Positions 46,971-57,640 are shown, counted from the stretch's first letter. The stretch is DNA of 64,000 nucleotides from Hyphomicrobiales bacterium (GCA_900471515.1 UCFC01000019.1:124001-188000); one strand, 5' to 3'. Notes: a model not told the origin generated them from the sequence alone. Program-made: numbers and translations.

Positions 46971-48755
46971 TTGCCCGAGAATAAACCAACGCGATCAGAG
47001 CAGGAGTTCCAGGATCTTCTTCGGCGACTGGAGCTGGCGCTTGATGCTTCGCAGATTGGTGTGTGGGAGCATAGTATCAACAAGGATGCTATTCTCTGGG
47101 ATGCGCAGATGCACCGCCTGTACAGTACCGGCCAGACGGATCGGGAAGTGCCGACCTGGGTGTGGACGAATGCCATTCACCCCGAGGACCGGGAACGGGC
47201 CGAGCAGGATTTCGAGCGGGCGATCTCAGAACGCGGCGCCTACAATTCCCAGTTCCGCATCATTCTGCCGAGCGGGGAGATCCGGCATCTGCGCTCACGC
47301 GCGCATTTCTATGTCGACGAGGAGGGCACGCCGTCCTTCATCGGCGCCGAATGGGACGTGACCTCCGACGTGCTGCTCAATGCCGAGCTCGGCAAGCAGA
47401 AGATGATGGCGGAGGCCCGCGCGCTGGCACTCGAAGAAAGCAACGCGCGGATCGAGCATGTCGCCAATCACGATTACCTGACCGGCATGCCGAACCGGCG
47501 CCTGCTCGACAGGCGGCTTGCGGAGCTGCTGGCGGACAAGAGCGTATCGACGCTTGCGGTCCTGCATCTCGATCTCGACCAGTTCAAGCAGATCAACGAC
47601 AGCCACGGGCACGCTGCCGGCGATGCCGTGTTGCGCGCGGCATCCCTCAGAATCCTGGCGGCCATTCCCCCCGATGGCATGGCCGCCCGTGTCGGCGGCG
47701 ACGATTTCGTCATCGTTCTGGTCAATTTCGCCGGCCTCGACGCGTTGACCGCGATCGTCGAGGACGTGCAGCGGCGGCTGCGCAAGAAGATCCGCTTCGG
47801 GCAGGAGATGCTGCAGTCCGGCGCCTCGATCGGCGTTTCCTGGAGCAACGACAAACGGGCGCGCAATCTGCTCGCCGAATCCGATCTGGCGCTTTACCAG
47901 GCAAAAAAGCTCGGCCGCAACCGTATCGAATTCTTCAGCCGGCAGCTTCAGGACGACCTGCGCGGCAAGCGTCGCCTGGCCGAGGATCTGGCCCAGGCGC
48001 TGGAACAGGGCGAGATCATTCCCCACTATCAGGTGCAGCTCGACGCGCGCAGCCGCGAGATCACCGGGCTGGAGGCGCTGGCGCGCTGGAACCATCCGGA
48101 AAAGGGCCTGCTTGCGCCGGGCGTTTTCCTGCGCGTTGCGGATGAGTACGGGCTTTCGGCCGATATCGATGCCGCGATATTGCAGCGCGCGCTCGAGGAT
48201 CGCCTTGCTTGGCAGGCTGCGGGCTGCAAGGTGCCGCGCATCGCCGTGAACATCTCGCCCGGGCGTCTTGCCGATCCCGCGCTGCTGGACAAGCTGCGCC
48301 GCTTGGCCATCCCGCCGGGCGCCATCGTCTTCGAGCTGGTCGAAACGATCTTCCTCGACGATTGCGACGAGAAATTCCTCGCCAATATCGACCTCATCAA
48401 GCAGATGGGCATCGATATCGAGATCGATGATTTCGGTTCCGGCCACGCCTCGCTGATCGGCCTTGTGCGCCTGAAACCGAAGCGGCTGAAGATCGACCGC
48501 CAGCTCGTTACCGATGTTGTGGAATCGGCCGAGCAGAGGCGCGTGGTCGGATCGATCGTCGAGATCGCCAAGGCGCTCGATGTCGAGGTGATTGCCGAGG
48601 GGGTGGAGACCGAAGCGCATGCGGTCACGCTGTCACGGCTCGGCTGCGACAGCCTGCAAGGTTTTGCCCTCGGCTATCCTTCCAGCGCCGCCGATACGGG
48701 AAGCCTGCTTGCAGCGACCGGCCACGACGACAAATCGCGAAGCGTTGCCGGCTGA
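46971..48755 (+). CDS. PAS-GGDEF-EAL cyclic-di-GMP signalling protein
   Basis: About 594 residues, cytoplasmic. A PAS sensor covers roughly residues 16-130, a GGDEF domain 165-325 and an EAL domain 335-575. The cyclase signature reads GGDDF (242-246), with aspartate for the usual glutamate, and no clear RxxD inhibitory site precedes it. The EAL part keeps EAL (368-370), NIS, DDFGSG, the KIDR lysine and EGVET, so it looks competent to hydrolyse c-di-GMP. No upstream ATG is in frame, so a TTG start at 46971 is used. Ends with a terminator at 48848. Confidence 0.88.
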   Translation: MPENKPTRSEQEFQDLLRRLELALDASQIGVWEHSINKDAILWDAQMHRLYSTGQTDREVPTWVWTNAIHPEDRERAEQDFERAISERGAYNSQFRIILPSGEIRHLRSRAHFYVDEEGTPSFIGAEWDVTSDVLLNAELGKQKMMAEARALALEESNARIEHVANHDYLTGMPNRRLLDRRLAELLADKSVSTLAVLHLDLDQFKQINDSHGHAAGDAVLRAASLRILAAIPPDGMAARVGGDDFVIVLVNFAGLDALTAIVEDVQRRLRKKIRFGQEMLQSGASIGVSWSNDKRARNLLAESDLALYQAKKLGRNRIEFFSRQLQDDLRGKRRLAEDLAQALEQGEIIPHYQVQLDARSREITGLEALARWNHPEKGLLAPGVFLRVADEYGLSADIDAAILQRALEDRLAWQAAGCKVPRIAVNISPGRLADPALLDKLRRLAIPPGAIVFELVETIFLDDCDEKFLANIDLIKQMGIDIEIDDFGSGHASLIGLVRLKPKRLKIDRQLVTDVVESAEQRRVVGSIVEIAKALDVEVIAEGVETEAHAVTLSRLGCDSLQGFALGYPSSAADTGSLLAATGHDDKSRSVAG

Positions 48756-48847
48756 GATTTGCAGCTGAGATCCAGTGGATGGTCGGAGGGTTGCGGTTTT
48801 GCCGGTCCAGCCGGTGAACGGCCTGGGCTGGTTCCGGGTGCGCCGAC

Positions 48848-48878
48848 ACGGCACGCCTTGGGTGCGTGCCGTATTTTT
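48848..48878 (+). terminator. Intrinsic terminator after the GGDEF-EAL gene
   Basis: ACGGCACGC (48848-48856), 7-base loop, GCGTGCCGT (48864-48872), then A and five T bases. A perfect 9-bp stem 93 bases downstream of the plus-strand stop. Its T-run reaches the stop codon of the convergent KTSC gene. Confidence 0.85.
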
Positions 48879-49078
48879 CAGGTCGTGCGGAAGCGGCCCC
48901 GGATCTGGCTCATGTAGAAATCGCCAGGAGAAGCTGCTGCGGTCAGTCCGACGACGATGCCTTCCGGGACGTCCTCGTAATGCCGGCGTTGGCCGTTGGT
49001 CAGATAGAGCGTGAGGTGTCGGGTCTCGCGCTTGTAGTCGATCGCTTCAATGAGTTTGGACTGCAGTCTAGTTTCCAT
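48878..49078 (-). CDS. KTSC-domain small protein
   Basis: A 66-residue protein with the single KTSC fold: AIDYKRETRHLTLYLTNG, a central VPEGIVVGL, and ASPGDFYMSQIRGRF at the end. KTSC domains occur alone or fused to RNA- or nucleotide-related proteins and have no established activity. A paralogue lies at 50849-51058 on the same strand, about 2 kb away. AGTACC and a short AT-rich upstream region precede the start. Confidence 0.82.
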   Translation of the reverse strand: METRLQSKLIEAIDYKRETRHLTLYLTNGQRRHYEDVPEGIVVGLTAAASPGDFYMSQIRGRFRTT

Positions 49079-49340
49079 GCGGTACTCCCCGATGTGTTTC
49101 GCGCGAGAGAGGTGGCTGCTGGATCCGACGAGCGGTTCAAGACAGCCCCAAAGCTAATCTCTGGTCGATTCAAGTCAAGGATCGAAAGCGCTGAGCCGCA
49201 CCTATTTTGAGTTAAATGCGTCTGAAGTTTGACGCGCTAAATTAGCTCGGAAGGATTAGGAGGATTGCGCACGCCCTGGGGTGGAAACATGCTCCTCCAG
49301 CGCGTGTTCGAAGACGTTTGCGTCCAGCCTTCAAACGGGG

Positions 49341-49880
49341 ATGACCTTGCGGTTGATTGCAGAACTGCTCCTTCTTGCCGGCCGCGTCTGTTGTGCGTTC
49401 GCGGCCGTTATAGGCGCGATGGCTTTCGCCTCCTATCTCGTCGCCTCTCCGGTCGATGCGACGCCGCGGATGGATGCGGAAAGCGGGGCGATCTGGACCT
49501 CCGTGCCGGTTCATGTCGATCCGGGCCACCAGCCCTATGAGCGCGTGCCCGATCGCTATCCTTTCAAGTTTTCGGCGGGCCGGTCCCTGACGGTCATCGA
49601 CAACGCGACCTTTTCCCTCGACGGCAACACTTTCGTCCTTGCCGGTGTCCCGCGCATCGCTCCGCGGGCGCTCTGTGTGGATGCGAACGGGCGGCGTCTC
49701 GCCTGCGGTCAGAATGCGGCAGGTGCCTTGCGGACAGTCTTGCGCCGCGGCTTCATCGCGTGCAGCCGCAAGGCGTTGGCACCGAAACTGTTCATGGTCA
49801 GCTGCCTGCGGGACGGTCAGGATCTTGCCGGGCTGCTCAAGGAAGTGCCGCGGCCGCAGCTCTTTGCCGGCGCGCGGTAG
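49341..49880 (+). CDS. Exported or membrane-anchored protein with degenerate nuclease-like domain
   Basis: About 179 residues starting MTLRLIAELLLLAG, with one hydrophobic segment at residues 5-35. The C-terminal half has IDNATFSLDGNTFVLAGV, a PRALCV turn and LRRGFIACSRKAL, which resemble the staphylococcal-nuclease/thermonuclease fold, but the catalytic Arg/Glu/Asp set is not evident. Likely secreted or periplasmic; role unknown. A longer start at 49281 is possible. Stop abuts the convergent gene at 49881. Confidence 0.6.
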   Translation: MTLRLIAELLLLAGRVCCAFAAVIGAMAFASYLVASPVDATPRMDAESGAIWTSVPVHVDPGHQPYERVPDRYPFKFSAGRSLTVIDNATFSLDGNTFVLAGVPRIAPRALCVDANGRRLACGQNAAGALRTVLRRGFIACSRKALAPKLFMVSCLRDGQDLAGLLKEVPRPQLFAGAR

Positions 49881-50720
49881 TTACACGCGCCGCCAGAAGA
49901 TGAGTTCCGGCACCAGCCAGGAGGGGTCGGGCGCGGGCAGCCAGGTCTTCGGGGAAAAGTAGTCCTTGGTGCGGCGCTGCTGGGCGGAGGTCTCCTGAAG
50001 CAGGAGCGTGAAGTTGAAGGCGCCCGGCCGCGAATATTCCTGGGTGAAGTTGATGAGGGCGCCGAAGCCTTCCTCCTTCACATCCTTCAGATTGCGGATC
50101 GCCGCCAGCGCCTCGTGGAAATCCAGCCAGGCCGGCTGCGTCAGCATGGTTTCGAAGATGCGCAATATGCTCGGGTCGAGCTGTCCGTTGCCGTCGGTCG
50201 CGGGGCCGACGAGCTTCACGCGCATGCTGGTGATCGTGCCCCTGCCATTGCCGCGCACGACGAGGAAGAGCGAGCTGGCGATATGCTCCTTCTCCTTCTT
50301 GTAGATATGTTCGTAGGAGCATTCGTACGTGTCGGAATTGAAGGCCGTTTCCGTCCATTCGCTGGTTTCGACGCCAGCAGAGCGCAGCGCCTCGCACATG
50401 ACCGGTCCGGAAATCCGCCATGTGCGCAGGAAGACGCTCGCGAGTGCGGGCTGCGGCGGGTCGAACATGCGCGGCGCGATCTTGATGCTGACCGGCTCGG
50501 TGCGGCGGAAAACCCTGGGCGGCGGCGGAGGCGGGGGCGCTGCGGGCGGGAAAAGCTCTATGCCGAAAGAGTGGGCGAGCGACTTCAGGTGCCGCATGTC
50601 ATTCGACAGCAGCACCGTTGCGCCAACGATCGAGACAGACAGAACAATCAGCAGCCACATGACGGCGCGGCCCTTTTTCGGCTGCGGCGCCAGTTTCATG
50701 TTCTGATCGGACGATGGCAT
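49881..50720 (-). CDS. Single-pass membrane protein of unknown function
   Basis: A 279-residue protein. A short basic N-terminus is followed by one transmembrane helix (about residues 20-38, VMWLLIVLSVSIVG) and a proline-rich linker with about nine prolines (about 58-68). The remaining C-terminal domain has SGPVMCEALRSAG and FGALINFTQEY. No enzyme motif is visible. The topology suggests a periplasmic domain. Apparently restricted to rhizobia-like bacteria, judged only from lack of a recognised family. Confidence 0.7.
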   Translation of the reverse strand: MPSSDQNMKLAPQPKKGRAVMWLLIVLSVSIVGATVLLSNDMRHLKSLAHSFGIELFPPAAPPPPPPPRVFRRTEPVSIKIAPRMFDPPQPALASVFLRTWRISGPVMCEALRSAGVETSEWTETAFNSDTYECSYEHIYKKEKEHIASSLFLVVRGNGRGTITSMRVKLVGPATDGNGQLDPSILRIFETMLTQPAWLDFHEALAAIRNLKDVKEEGFGALINFTQEYSRPGAFNFTLLLQETSAQQRRTKDYFSPKTWLPAPDPSWLVPELIFWRRV

Positions 50721-50848
50721 CGTCAGTTCGCGAGACCTCGGACAATGGAAGTCATCATTTATAAGGCTCGCGCCGATGTGGCAATCGATCTCGGTCCGGG
50801 GGCGGCGCGATCGCTTTCAAGCGGCGCCGGCAAAGCTTTCGAAATGCG

Positions 50849-51058
50849 TCAGGCCGCGATGCGCCGGTAACGCTTTCTGATCCGGTCGATATAATACTGG
50901 CCCGGCGAGGGCGCCGTCACCATGGTGCTGACGTCATCGGCCGGCACGCCCTCGAACAGGCGCTCCTCGCCGTTGCGGAAGCAGATGCGCAGACGCCCGT
51001 CTTCCTGGCTGAAATAGACGTTCTGGATGATCCTGGATTTGACGGGAACTTCGTGCAT
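50849..51058 (-). CDS. KTSC-domain small protein (second copy)
   Basis: A 69-residue KTSC protein: VYFSQEDGRLRICFRNG, FEGVPADDV, then PSPGQYYIDRIRKRYRR. Clear similarity in layout to the copy at 48878-49078. The two copies flank the secreted and membrane hypotheticals, as if from a local duplication. It starts MHEVPVKSRI with GGGGCAAAAACG upstream. The 262 bases between it and the next gene (51321) hold no gene I can support. Confidence 0.82.
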   Translation of the reverse strand: MHEVPVKSRIIQNVYFSQEDGRLRICFRNGEERLFEGVPADDVSTMVTAPSPGQYYIDRIRKRYRRIAA

Positions 51059-51320
51059 CGTTTTTGCCCCTGTTTCGTTTTGAGGCAGCTTAAAAGTAAG
51101 GATGCGAAGATACCGTCAAGGCGTATGGTAAAGATTGTTTTCTACCTGGACAGTGGCAGTCTAAAAAACCGCGTTTCAATAAAATTGTAGGGATCGGCTT
51201 AAAAGGCCTGCAAATAGCGGCATGTAGAGTGAGCCTCATGAAAGCGGCCGGGCATGGACAGATGCGACCGGCGCTGCGGCCAGGTAAAAACAGCCGGCCG
51301 GCTGGAAACGGGGACTTTCG

Positions 51321-51659
51321 ATGAGCAGACTTCTTCTTGCCGCCGCACTCGCAATTGCGGCATCGGGCGCAAGCCAGCCGGCTTTCGCTTTCGGCCCGGG
51401 CGGCTTTGGCCGCGATCTCATGTATACTTCGGCCATCGGCCACCTGCCCGAGGAGCCGCTGACGACGAGCGCCGGTTTCGTTCGCCCGAACGTGCCCTTG
51501 GCCCTGCAAGCGCCGGTCCAGGCCGAAGGCGAGGGCTATCGGCTCAAGGCCTATTCGCAGCAACTGACCATCGTCGTCGGCTTCGTCTTCGACAGGGTTG
51601 TCAATCAGGCGGCCGAGACCATCAGTGCTGCCGAAGCATTGGGGCCGTTTCTGCGCTAA
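51321..51659 (+). CDS. Small secreted hypothetical protein
   Basis: A 112-residue protein with a clear Sec signal peptide (residues 1-23, ending AFA), then a glycine-rich FGPGGFGRDL stretch. The mature part of about 89 residues has no cysteine and no known motif. The start follows GGAAACGGGGAC. Probably periplasmic. No operon partner is evident. The 268 bases downstream to 51928 contain an AT-rich stretch but no gene I can support. Confidence 0.7.
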   Translation: MSRLLLAAALAIAASGASQPAFAFGPGGFGRDLMYTSAIGHLPEEPLTTSAGFVRPNVPLALQAPVQAEGEGYRLKAYSQQLTIVVGFVFDRVVNQAAETISAAEALGPFLR

Positions 51660-51927
51660 GGCTTCAATACCTGATAGTTTCGTCTTTCGATTTGCGCCCG
51701 CCGGAAGGATCCTGCGGGCGCAGTAATTTTCTTGAGATTGCAATTACATTGTTTCATGCTAAGGCGAGATCGAAGTTCTTTTGCATTGCATTTCAAAACG
51801 ACGACACGCATCGTTCAAGCCGTGAACGCAAGTTCATCATCACCGGTCTGAGCGCAGGGACAATCGACTTGGCGATTGCTTGGCGCATCAGAAAATGGAC
51901 TTGCGGGTTTCAATCTGGGAAGGTTGC

Positions 51928-52776
51928 ATGAATTCGGAATTTGCCGTTCGTTCCATGCGGCCCGGCGAACTGGAGCTTGCGCTGGAATGGGCACGTCAGG
52001 AGGGCTGGAATCCCGGCCTCGACGATGCGATCGCATTCCACGAAGCCGATCCTTCCGGATTTTTCGTCGGCGCCATCGGCGAGGTGCCGGTCGGCTCCAT
52101 CTCGGTCGTCAAATATGGCGACAATTTCGCCTTTCTCGGTCTTTATATCGTACATCCCGATTTCCGCGGGCGAGGTTTCGGCAAGGCGATCTGGAATGCC
52201 GGTATCGCATCGGCGGGGGAACGCACGATCGGCCTCGATGGCGTTGCCGCCCAGCAGGCAGCCTACCGCAAGGCCGGTTTCGAGGTTGCCTACAACACGA
52301 TCCGTTATGGCGGCGTGCCGACATCGGTGCCGCAATCGTCACTCGTCGCGCAGCCGGTTCCGGATGCGCGGCTCGAGGGCCTGCTGCGCTACGACAACGG
52401 TATTTTCCCGCAGCCCCGGGCAGCTTTCCTGGCCGCCTGGTGCACGGCGCGCAAGGGGCGCAGCTCGCTTGTCGTGCGCAAGAGCGGCAAGATCCGCGGC
52501 TACGGCACGATCCGCCGCTGTTACGAGGGCTATAAGATCGGCCCGCTTTTTGCCGGCGACGCAGACAGTGCGGCCGCCCTTCTGGCCGGTCTCATTCCAC
52601 AGGCGCACGGCGCGTCGATCTATATCGATATCCCGGCCGGAAATGGCGAAGCGATTGCGCTTGCCGAAGGCATCGGGCTCGAACCCGTCATGGAAACCGC
52701 GCGCATGTATCGCGGTCCGGCTCCGGAAATCCCGCTGAAGAACGTCTATGGCGTGACGACGCTGGAACTCGGTTAG
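51928..52776 (+). CDS. GNAT-family N-acetyltransferase
   Basis: A 282-residue protein. The N-terminal GNAT domain has the acetyl-CoA loop HPDFRGRGFGKAIW (about residues 78-91), and the C-terminal half is a second, shorter domain of the type found in YitH-like acetyltransferases. It transfers acetyl from acetyl-CoA to an amine; substrate unknown. ATG 51928 follows GGGAAGG; a frame from 51880 is longer but lacks family sequence. Its stop codon overlaps that of the convergent EamA gene. Confidence 0.85.
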   Translation: MNSEFAVRSMRPGELELALEWARQEGWNPGLDDAIAFHEADPSGFFVGAIGEVPVGSISVVKYGDNFAFLGLYIVHPDFRGRGFGKAIWNAGIASAGERTIGLDGVAAQQAAYRKAGFEVAYNTIRYGGVPTSVPQSSLVAQPVPDARLEGLLRYDNGIFPQPRAAFLAAWCTARKGRSSLVVRKSGKIRGYGTIRRCYEGYKIGPLFAGDADSAAALLAGLIPQAHGASIYIDIPAGNGEAIALAEGIGLEPVMETARMYRGPAPEIPLKNVYGVTTLELG

Positions 52777-53708
52777 TCGACGGGCGAAGCCGGCACGGTG
52801 GGCGCCGCCGCCTTCGGACGGCCGGTTTCGGCGATGGCGATGCCGCCGAGCGTCAGCACGAGCGCAATCATGTGGAAAAGCTGCAGCGTTTCGCCGAGCA
52901 ATGCCACGGAAAGCAGCGTGCCGAAAACGGGAACGAGATTAATGAACAGGCCGGCGCGGTTGGCGCCGATTTCCTCGACGCCCCTGATATACAGTATCTG
53001 TGCCAGCAGAGAGGCGAAAATTGCCGTGTAGACGGCGATCGCCCAGCCTTCGCCGTCAGGCCATTGCGCCGTCCCGCGGGAGGCTTCCCACAACAGCAGG
53101 GGCAGGGCGGTCAGGGCGGCACCAAGCGCCGGGATCGCCATCAGCGTGCGCCAGTCGACGACGGGTTTCCAGCGCAGGAAGATCGTATAGACGGAATAGG
53201 CGGCAACGGCGATCAGCATCAGGCCGTCGCCACGGTTGAGGCTCAGCTGCAGCAGCGTTTCGAGATCGCCATGGGCAGCCGTCAGGCCGACGCCGACAAG
53301 CGTCATGCCGAAGCCGATCACCTGGGCCAGCGAAACGCCGGTGCGGAAGAAGACGAAATTCAAGAGGAAGATCAGCATGGGAATGCCGGCCTGCTCGATC
53401 GCGACATTGATTGCCGTCGTGTATTGCACGGCCGAATAGAGCATGGCGTTGAAGGTCGTGTAGCCGATCACGCCGTAGAAGAAGAGCAGGGGCAGGTTCT
53501 TGCGCACCACCGGCCAGTCCTTCTTCAACTGCGGCAGCGAGACGGCGGCGATCAGCACGAGCGCCAGAAACCAGCGAAGGAAAGTCAGCATCATCGGGCT
53601 GACATGGCCGAGCGCCAGCTTGCCGGCGACGGCATTGCCGCCCCAGCAGAGCGTCGCAATGACGAGGCAGATATAGGCTGTGGCTTGCAAGGGGCTCTTT
53701 CCGTGCAT
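52773..53708 (-). CDS. EamA/DMT-family transporter
   Basis: A 311-residue membrane protein with two EamA repeats and about ten helices. The first repeat begins YICLVIATLCWGGNAVAG; the second has PVFGTLLSVALLGETLQLFH, typical of drug/metabolite exporters such as RhtA or YdcZ-like proteins. Substrate unknown (amino acids or metabolites are usual). The upstream intergenic region to purA is 169 bases. Confidence 0.9.
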   Translation of the reverse strand: MHGKSPLQATAYICLVIATLCWGGNAVAGKLALGHVSPMMLTFLRWFLALVLIAAVSLPQLKKDWPVVRKNLPLLFFYGVIGYTTFNAMLYSAVQYTTAINVAIEQAGIPMLIFLLNFVFFRTGVSLAQVIGFGMTLVGVGLTAAHGDLETLLQLSLNRGDGLMLIAVAAYSVYTIFLRWKPVVDWRTLMAIPALGAALTALPLLLWEASRGTAQWPDGEGWAIAVYTAIFASLLAQILYIRGVEEIGANRAGLFINLVPVFGTLLSVALLGETLQLFHMIALVLTLGGIAIAETGRPKAAAPTVPASPVD

Positions 53709-53877
53709 CTCGTCTCTGGCGGGCTTTTATGACCGGGCTTAGCCTGCCGGCGGCTGATTTGTCACGTAAAAAGCCGAATCTGCTGTGACAACAGGGTCGC
53801 TTTCCCAAAAACAAAGCTTTATAGATGCGCGGGTTTGAGCAGGTGTGCGGTTCTCCGCCGGTAACAGGAAGAGTTAG

Positions 53878-55176
<1,299 letters not shown>

Positions 55177-55236
55177 TGTCGCGGGTCACTTAAGGCGACC
55201 GTTCGGGAGTGTGCCGGACTTCTTGAGAAAGTACTG

Positions 55237-57609
55237 ATGGCGGATTTTATTGCAGTTATTCGGCGGGCAGTCGACGGCCTGTCTGAAAATACCCCCGAGA
55301 TGCGGGTGAAGGTCTACGAGCGTGCGCGCGGCGCAGTGCAGCGGCAGCTCGAGAACATGAAGCCGCGTCCGCCGGAAGCCATGCTGCAACGCCAGCTTGA
55401 AAAGCTTGAGGCCGCAATCCGCGAAGTCGAGGCCGAGCATTCGGAAGCCGTGCCTGTCGAAGAGGCTGTCGCAGCCGTTCCTGAGCCCGAAGCCTATCAG
55501 GAGCCGGCGCCCGAACACGAAGCCGAACCGGAGCCCGGGCAGCCGGCCCCCGTTGCCGAGGCGCCTGCCGACGAAAGCGATGACCGGCAGGACGCGGAGC
55601 CTGTCTACGAGCAGGCTGCCGAGCCGGAAGAGGTTGTCCAGGCGGCTGCTCCCGCCGAAGAGGCCGTGCCCGAGCATGCCGGATGGCATCCCTCTCATGA
55701 AGAGGAGGCGCCGGCAGAGGAGTGGCGCGCGCCGGAGGAGGCTCAGGATCATGGCGAGCCCGAGCACCTTCATGAACCGGCGGAGGAATATTTCCGCGAA
55801 GAGCCGCGTCCCGAAGAGGTCGCTGCCGAGCCGGTAGCCGAAACCGCCAGCGAGGTGGAGGAAGAGGTTCACCAGCCGGCGCCGCGCGGCCTGGACCGCG
55901 CGTCCAATCGGCTTGTCGAGCCGATGGCCGATTTCGAACCGCAATCGCAGCCGCAGACCAACGACTTCATCGAGCACACGCGCGAGGAACCGATTGCGGT
56001 GGATGCGGCAGCGCATTTCGATCGCATGTGGTCCGAGCCGGCTGCCGAAACGCCGGCTCCCATACCGCAGGAAGCCGAGACCGAGTGGGCGCGCGAAGAG
56101 CTCCAGTCCTTTGCCGAGGCTACGCCTGCCGTTCCCGCCGATGCTTCGGCACGCGCTTTCGACGAGGTCTCGACACTCGGAAACGGTGCTTCGCCGGCCG
56201 CCATGCCGACTGCCAAGGAAAACTTCTCCTGGGAAGCGGCCGCCTTCGACGACCTGCCGCCGATCGAGGCCGGCACAGACAAGAAGACGCCCGTTTCCGC
56301 GCATTTCGACGACGTCGATATCTTTGCGGAAGTGCATGCCGGCAACGGCTCCAGTTCGGCGGCTCCCGCGCCGGCCGCAGCCCCCGGCGAAGGCTGGCGC
56401 GAGGCGCGTGCGCTGCGTGGTTACGACCGCCGCAACGCTGCAGCCGACGACGACGACAGCAATCCGCCGATGGATCTGGACCAGATCGTCGCTTCCAAGA
56501 TGCAGGGCAAGAGCTTCCGCATGGAGCCCAAGCGCCGCCGCTTCGGCATCGGCACGATCCTGGCGGTGCTCGTGACGCTCGGCATTCTTGGCGGCGGCGC
56601 CTATGCCGGCTGGACGAACCGCGAAGCGGTAATGGCAATGGTCGACGGTCTCGTCAGCTCGGCGCCGTCGCAGGCGGCGCGCGACGACGCGGCCACGCCG
56701 GGGGCAACGTCTCCGGCGCAGCAGAACGGCACGCCCGCAACACCCCGGGCGACGGACGAGGGGGCTGCGACGCCGCCGGCGCGAGCCAACCAGGAGGTCG
56801 CCTCGCTCGACGGTTCGGCTGCCAATACCAAGTTCACCCAGCGGCTGCTTGCCGATGGCACCGAAGTCGATAGCGGACCTGCGGCCGTACCGGGCACGCC
56901 GACGGCGGAAGGCAAGTCGGTCGCCGAGCAGAATGTCGCTGCCGCCGATACCAGCGCGCCGAGCGTCCAGTCCGATGCTGCGCCGGCCGAAAACCTGACG
57001 CCGAACGGCGCTGTCGCAGCGCCCGCCGCACAGAGCACGCCTGTCGGCGCCACGGAAAAGATGTTCCTCTACGAGGAGCGGATCGGTGAAAGCTCGCCCA
57101 CGGCAATCGAGGGGTCCGTCGTCTGGACCGTGCAGCACGAAGCCGGACAGGACGGCCGTCAGGAAGCCACCGTGCAGGGCAACGTCACCGTGCCGGAGCG
57201 CAACCTTTCGGCATTGCTGACCTTCAAGCGCAATTCCGATCCGTCGCTGCCGGCAAGCCATCTGGTCGAGATCGTCTTCTCGGTTCCGCCGAATTTCGAA
57301 GGCGGCAGCATCGACAGCGTCCAGCGCATTTCGATGAAGCGCACCGAGCAGGATCGCGGCGATCCGCTGATTGCGGTTCCGGCCAAGATCACCGACGATT
57401 TCCACATGATCGCGCTCAACGACTATCCGGATGCGCGCAAGGCCAATCTGGACCTTCTTGCCACCCGCGACTGGATCGACATTCCGATCACCTATCGCAA
57501 CGGCCGCCGGGCGCTCTTGACCATGCAGAAGGGCGCCACTGGCGGGAATGCCTTCAACACGGCGATCAAGGAATGGACGGCGCTCGGAGATCTCTCGACC
57601 AGCCAGTGA
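55237..57609 (+). CDS. Large acidic Pro/Glu/Ala-rich single-pass membrane protein, conserved in Rhizobiales
   Basis: A 790-residue protein. The N-terminal 60 residues are helical (MADFIAVIRRAVDGL), then about 350 residues of low-complexity Glu/Ala/Pro sequence, one transmembrane helix at about 436-459 (GTILAVLVTLGILGGGA), a linker, and a folded C-terminal domain of about 190 residues starting near EKMFLYEERIGE. The long acidic tail is cytoplasmic and the folded domain periplasmic by the positive-inside rule (basic KRRRF precedes the helix). Function unknown. Lies between purA and convergent rpoH, from which a terminator separates it. Confidence 0.82.
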   Translation: MADFIAVIRRAVDGLSENTPEMRVKVYERARGAVQRQLENMKPRPPEAMLQRQLEKLEAAIREVEAEHSEAVPVEEAVAAVPEPEAYQEPAPEHEAEPEPGQPAPVAEAPADESDDRQDAEPVYEQAAEPEEVVQAAAPAEEAVPEHAGWHPSHEEEAPAEEWRAPEEAQDHGEPEHLHEPAEEYFREEPRPEEVAAEPVAETASEVEEEVHQPAPRGLDRASNRLVEPMADFEPQSQPQTNDFIEHTREEPIAVDAAAHFDRMWSEPAAETPAPIPQEAETEWAREELQSFAEATPAVPADASARAFDEVSTLGNGASPAAMPTAKENFSWEAAAFDDLPPIEAGTDKKTPVSAHFDDVDIFAEVHAGNGSSSAAPAPAAAPGEGWREARALRGYDRRNAAADDDDSNPPMDLDQIVASKMQGKSFRMEPKRRRFGIGTILAVLVTLGILGGGAYAGWTNREAVMAMVDGLVSSAPSQAARDDAATPGATSPAQQNGTPATPRATDEGAATPPARANQEVASLDGSAANTKFTQRLLADGTEVDSGPAAVPGTPTAEGKSVAEQNVAAADTSAPSVQSDAAPAENLTPNGAVAAPAAQSTPVGATEKMFLYEERIGESSPTAIEGSVVWTVQHEAGQDGRQEATVQGNVTVPERNLSALLTFKRNSDPSLPASHLVEIVFSVPPNFEGGSIDSVQRISMKRTEQDRGDPLIAVPAKITDDFHMIALNDYPDARKANLDLLATRDWIDIPITYRNGRRALLTMQKGATGGNAFNTAIKEWTALGDLSTSQ

Positions 57610-57640
57610 GGTCGAAGATCCCTGAAAAGCCGGGCAAAAC

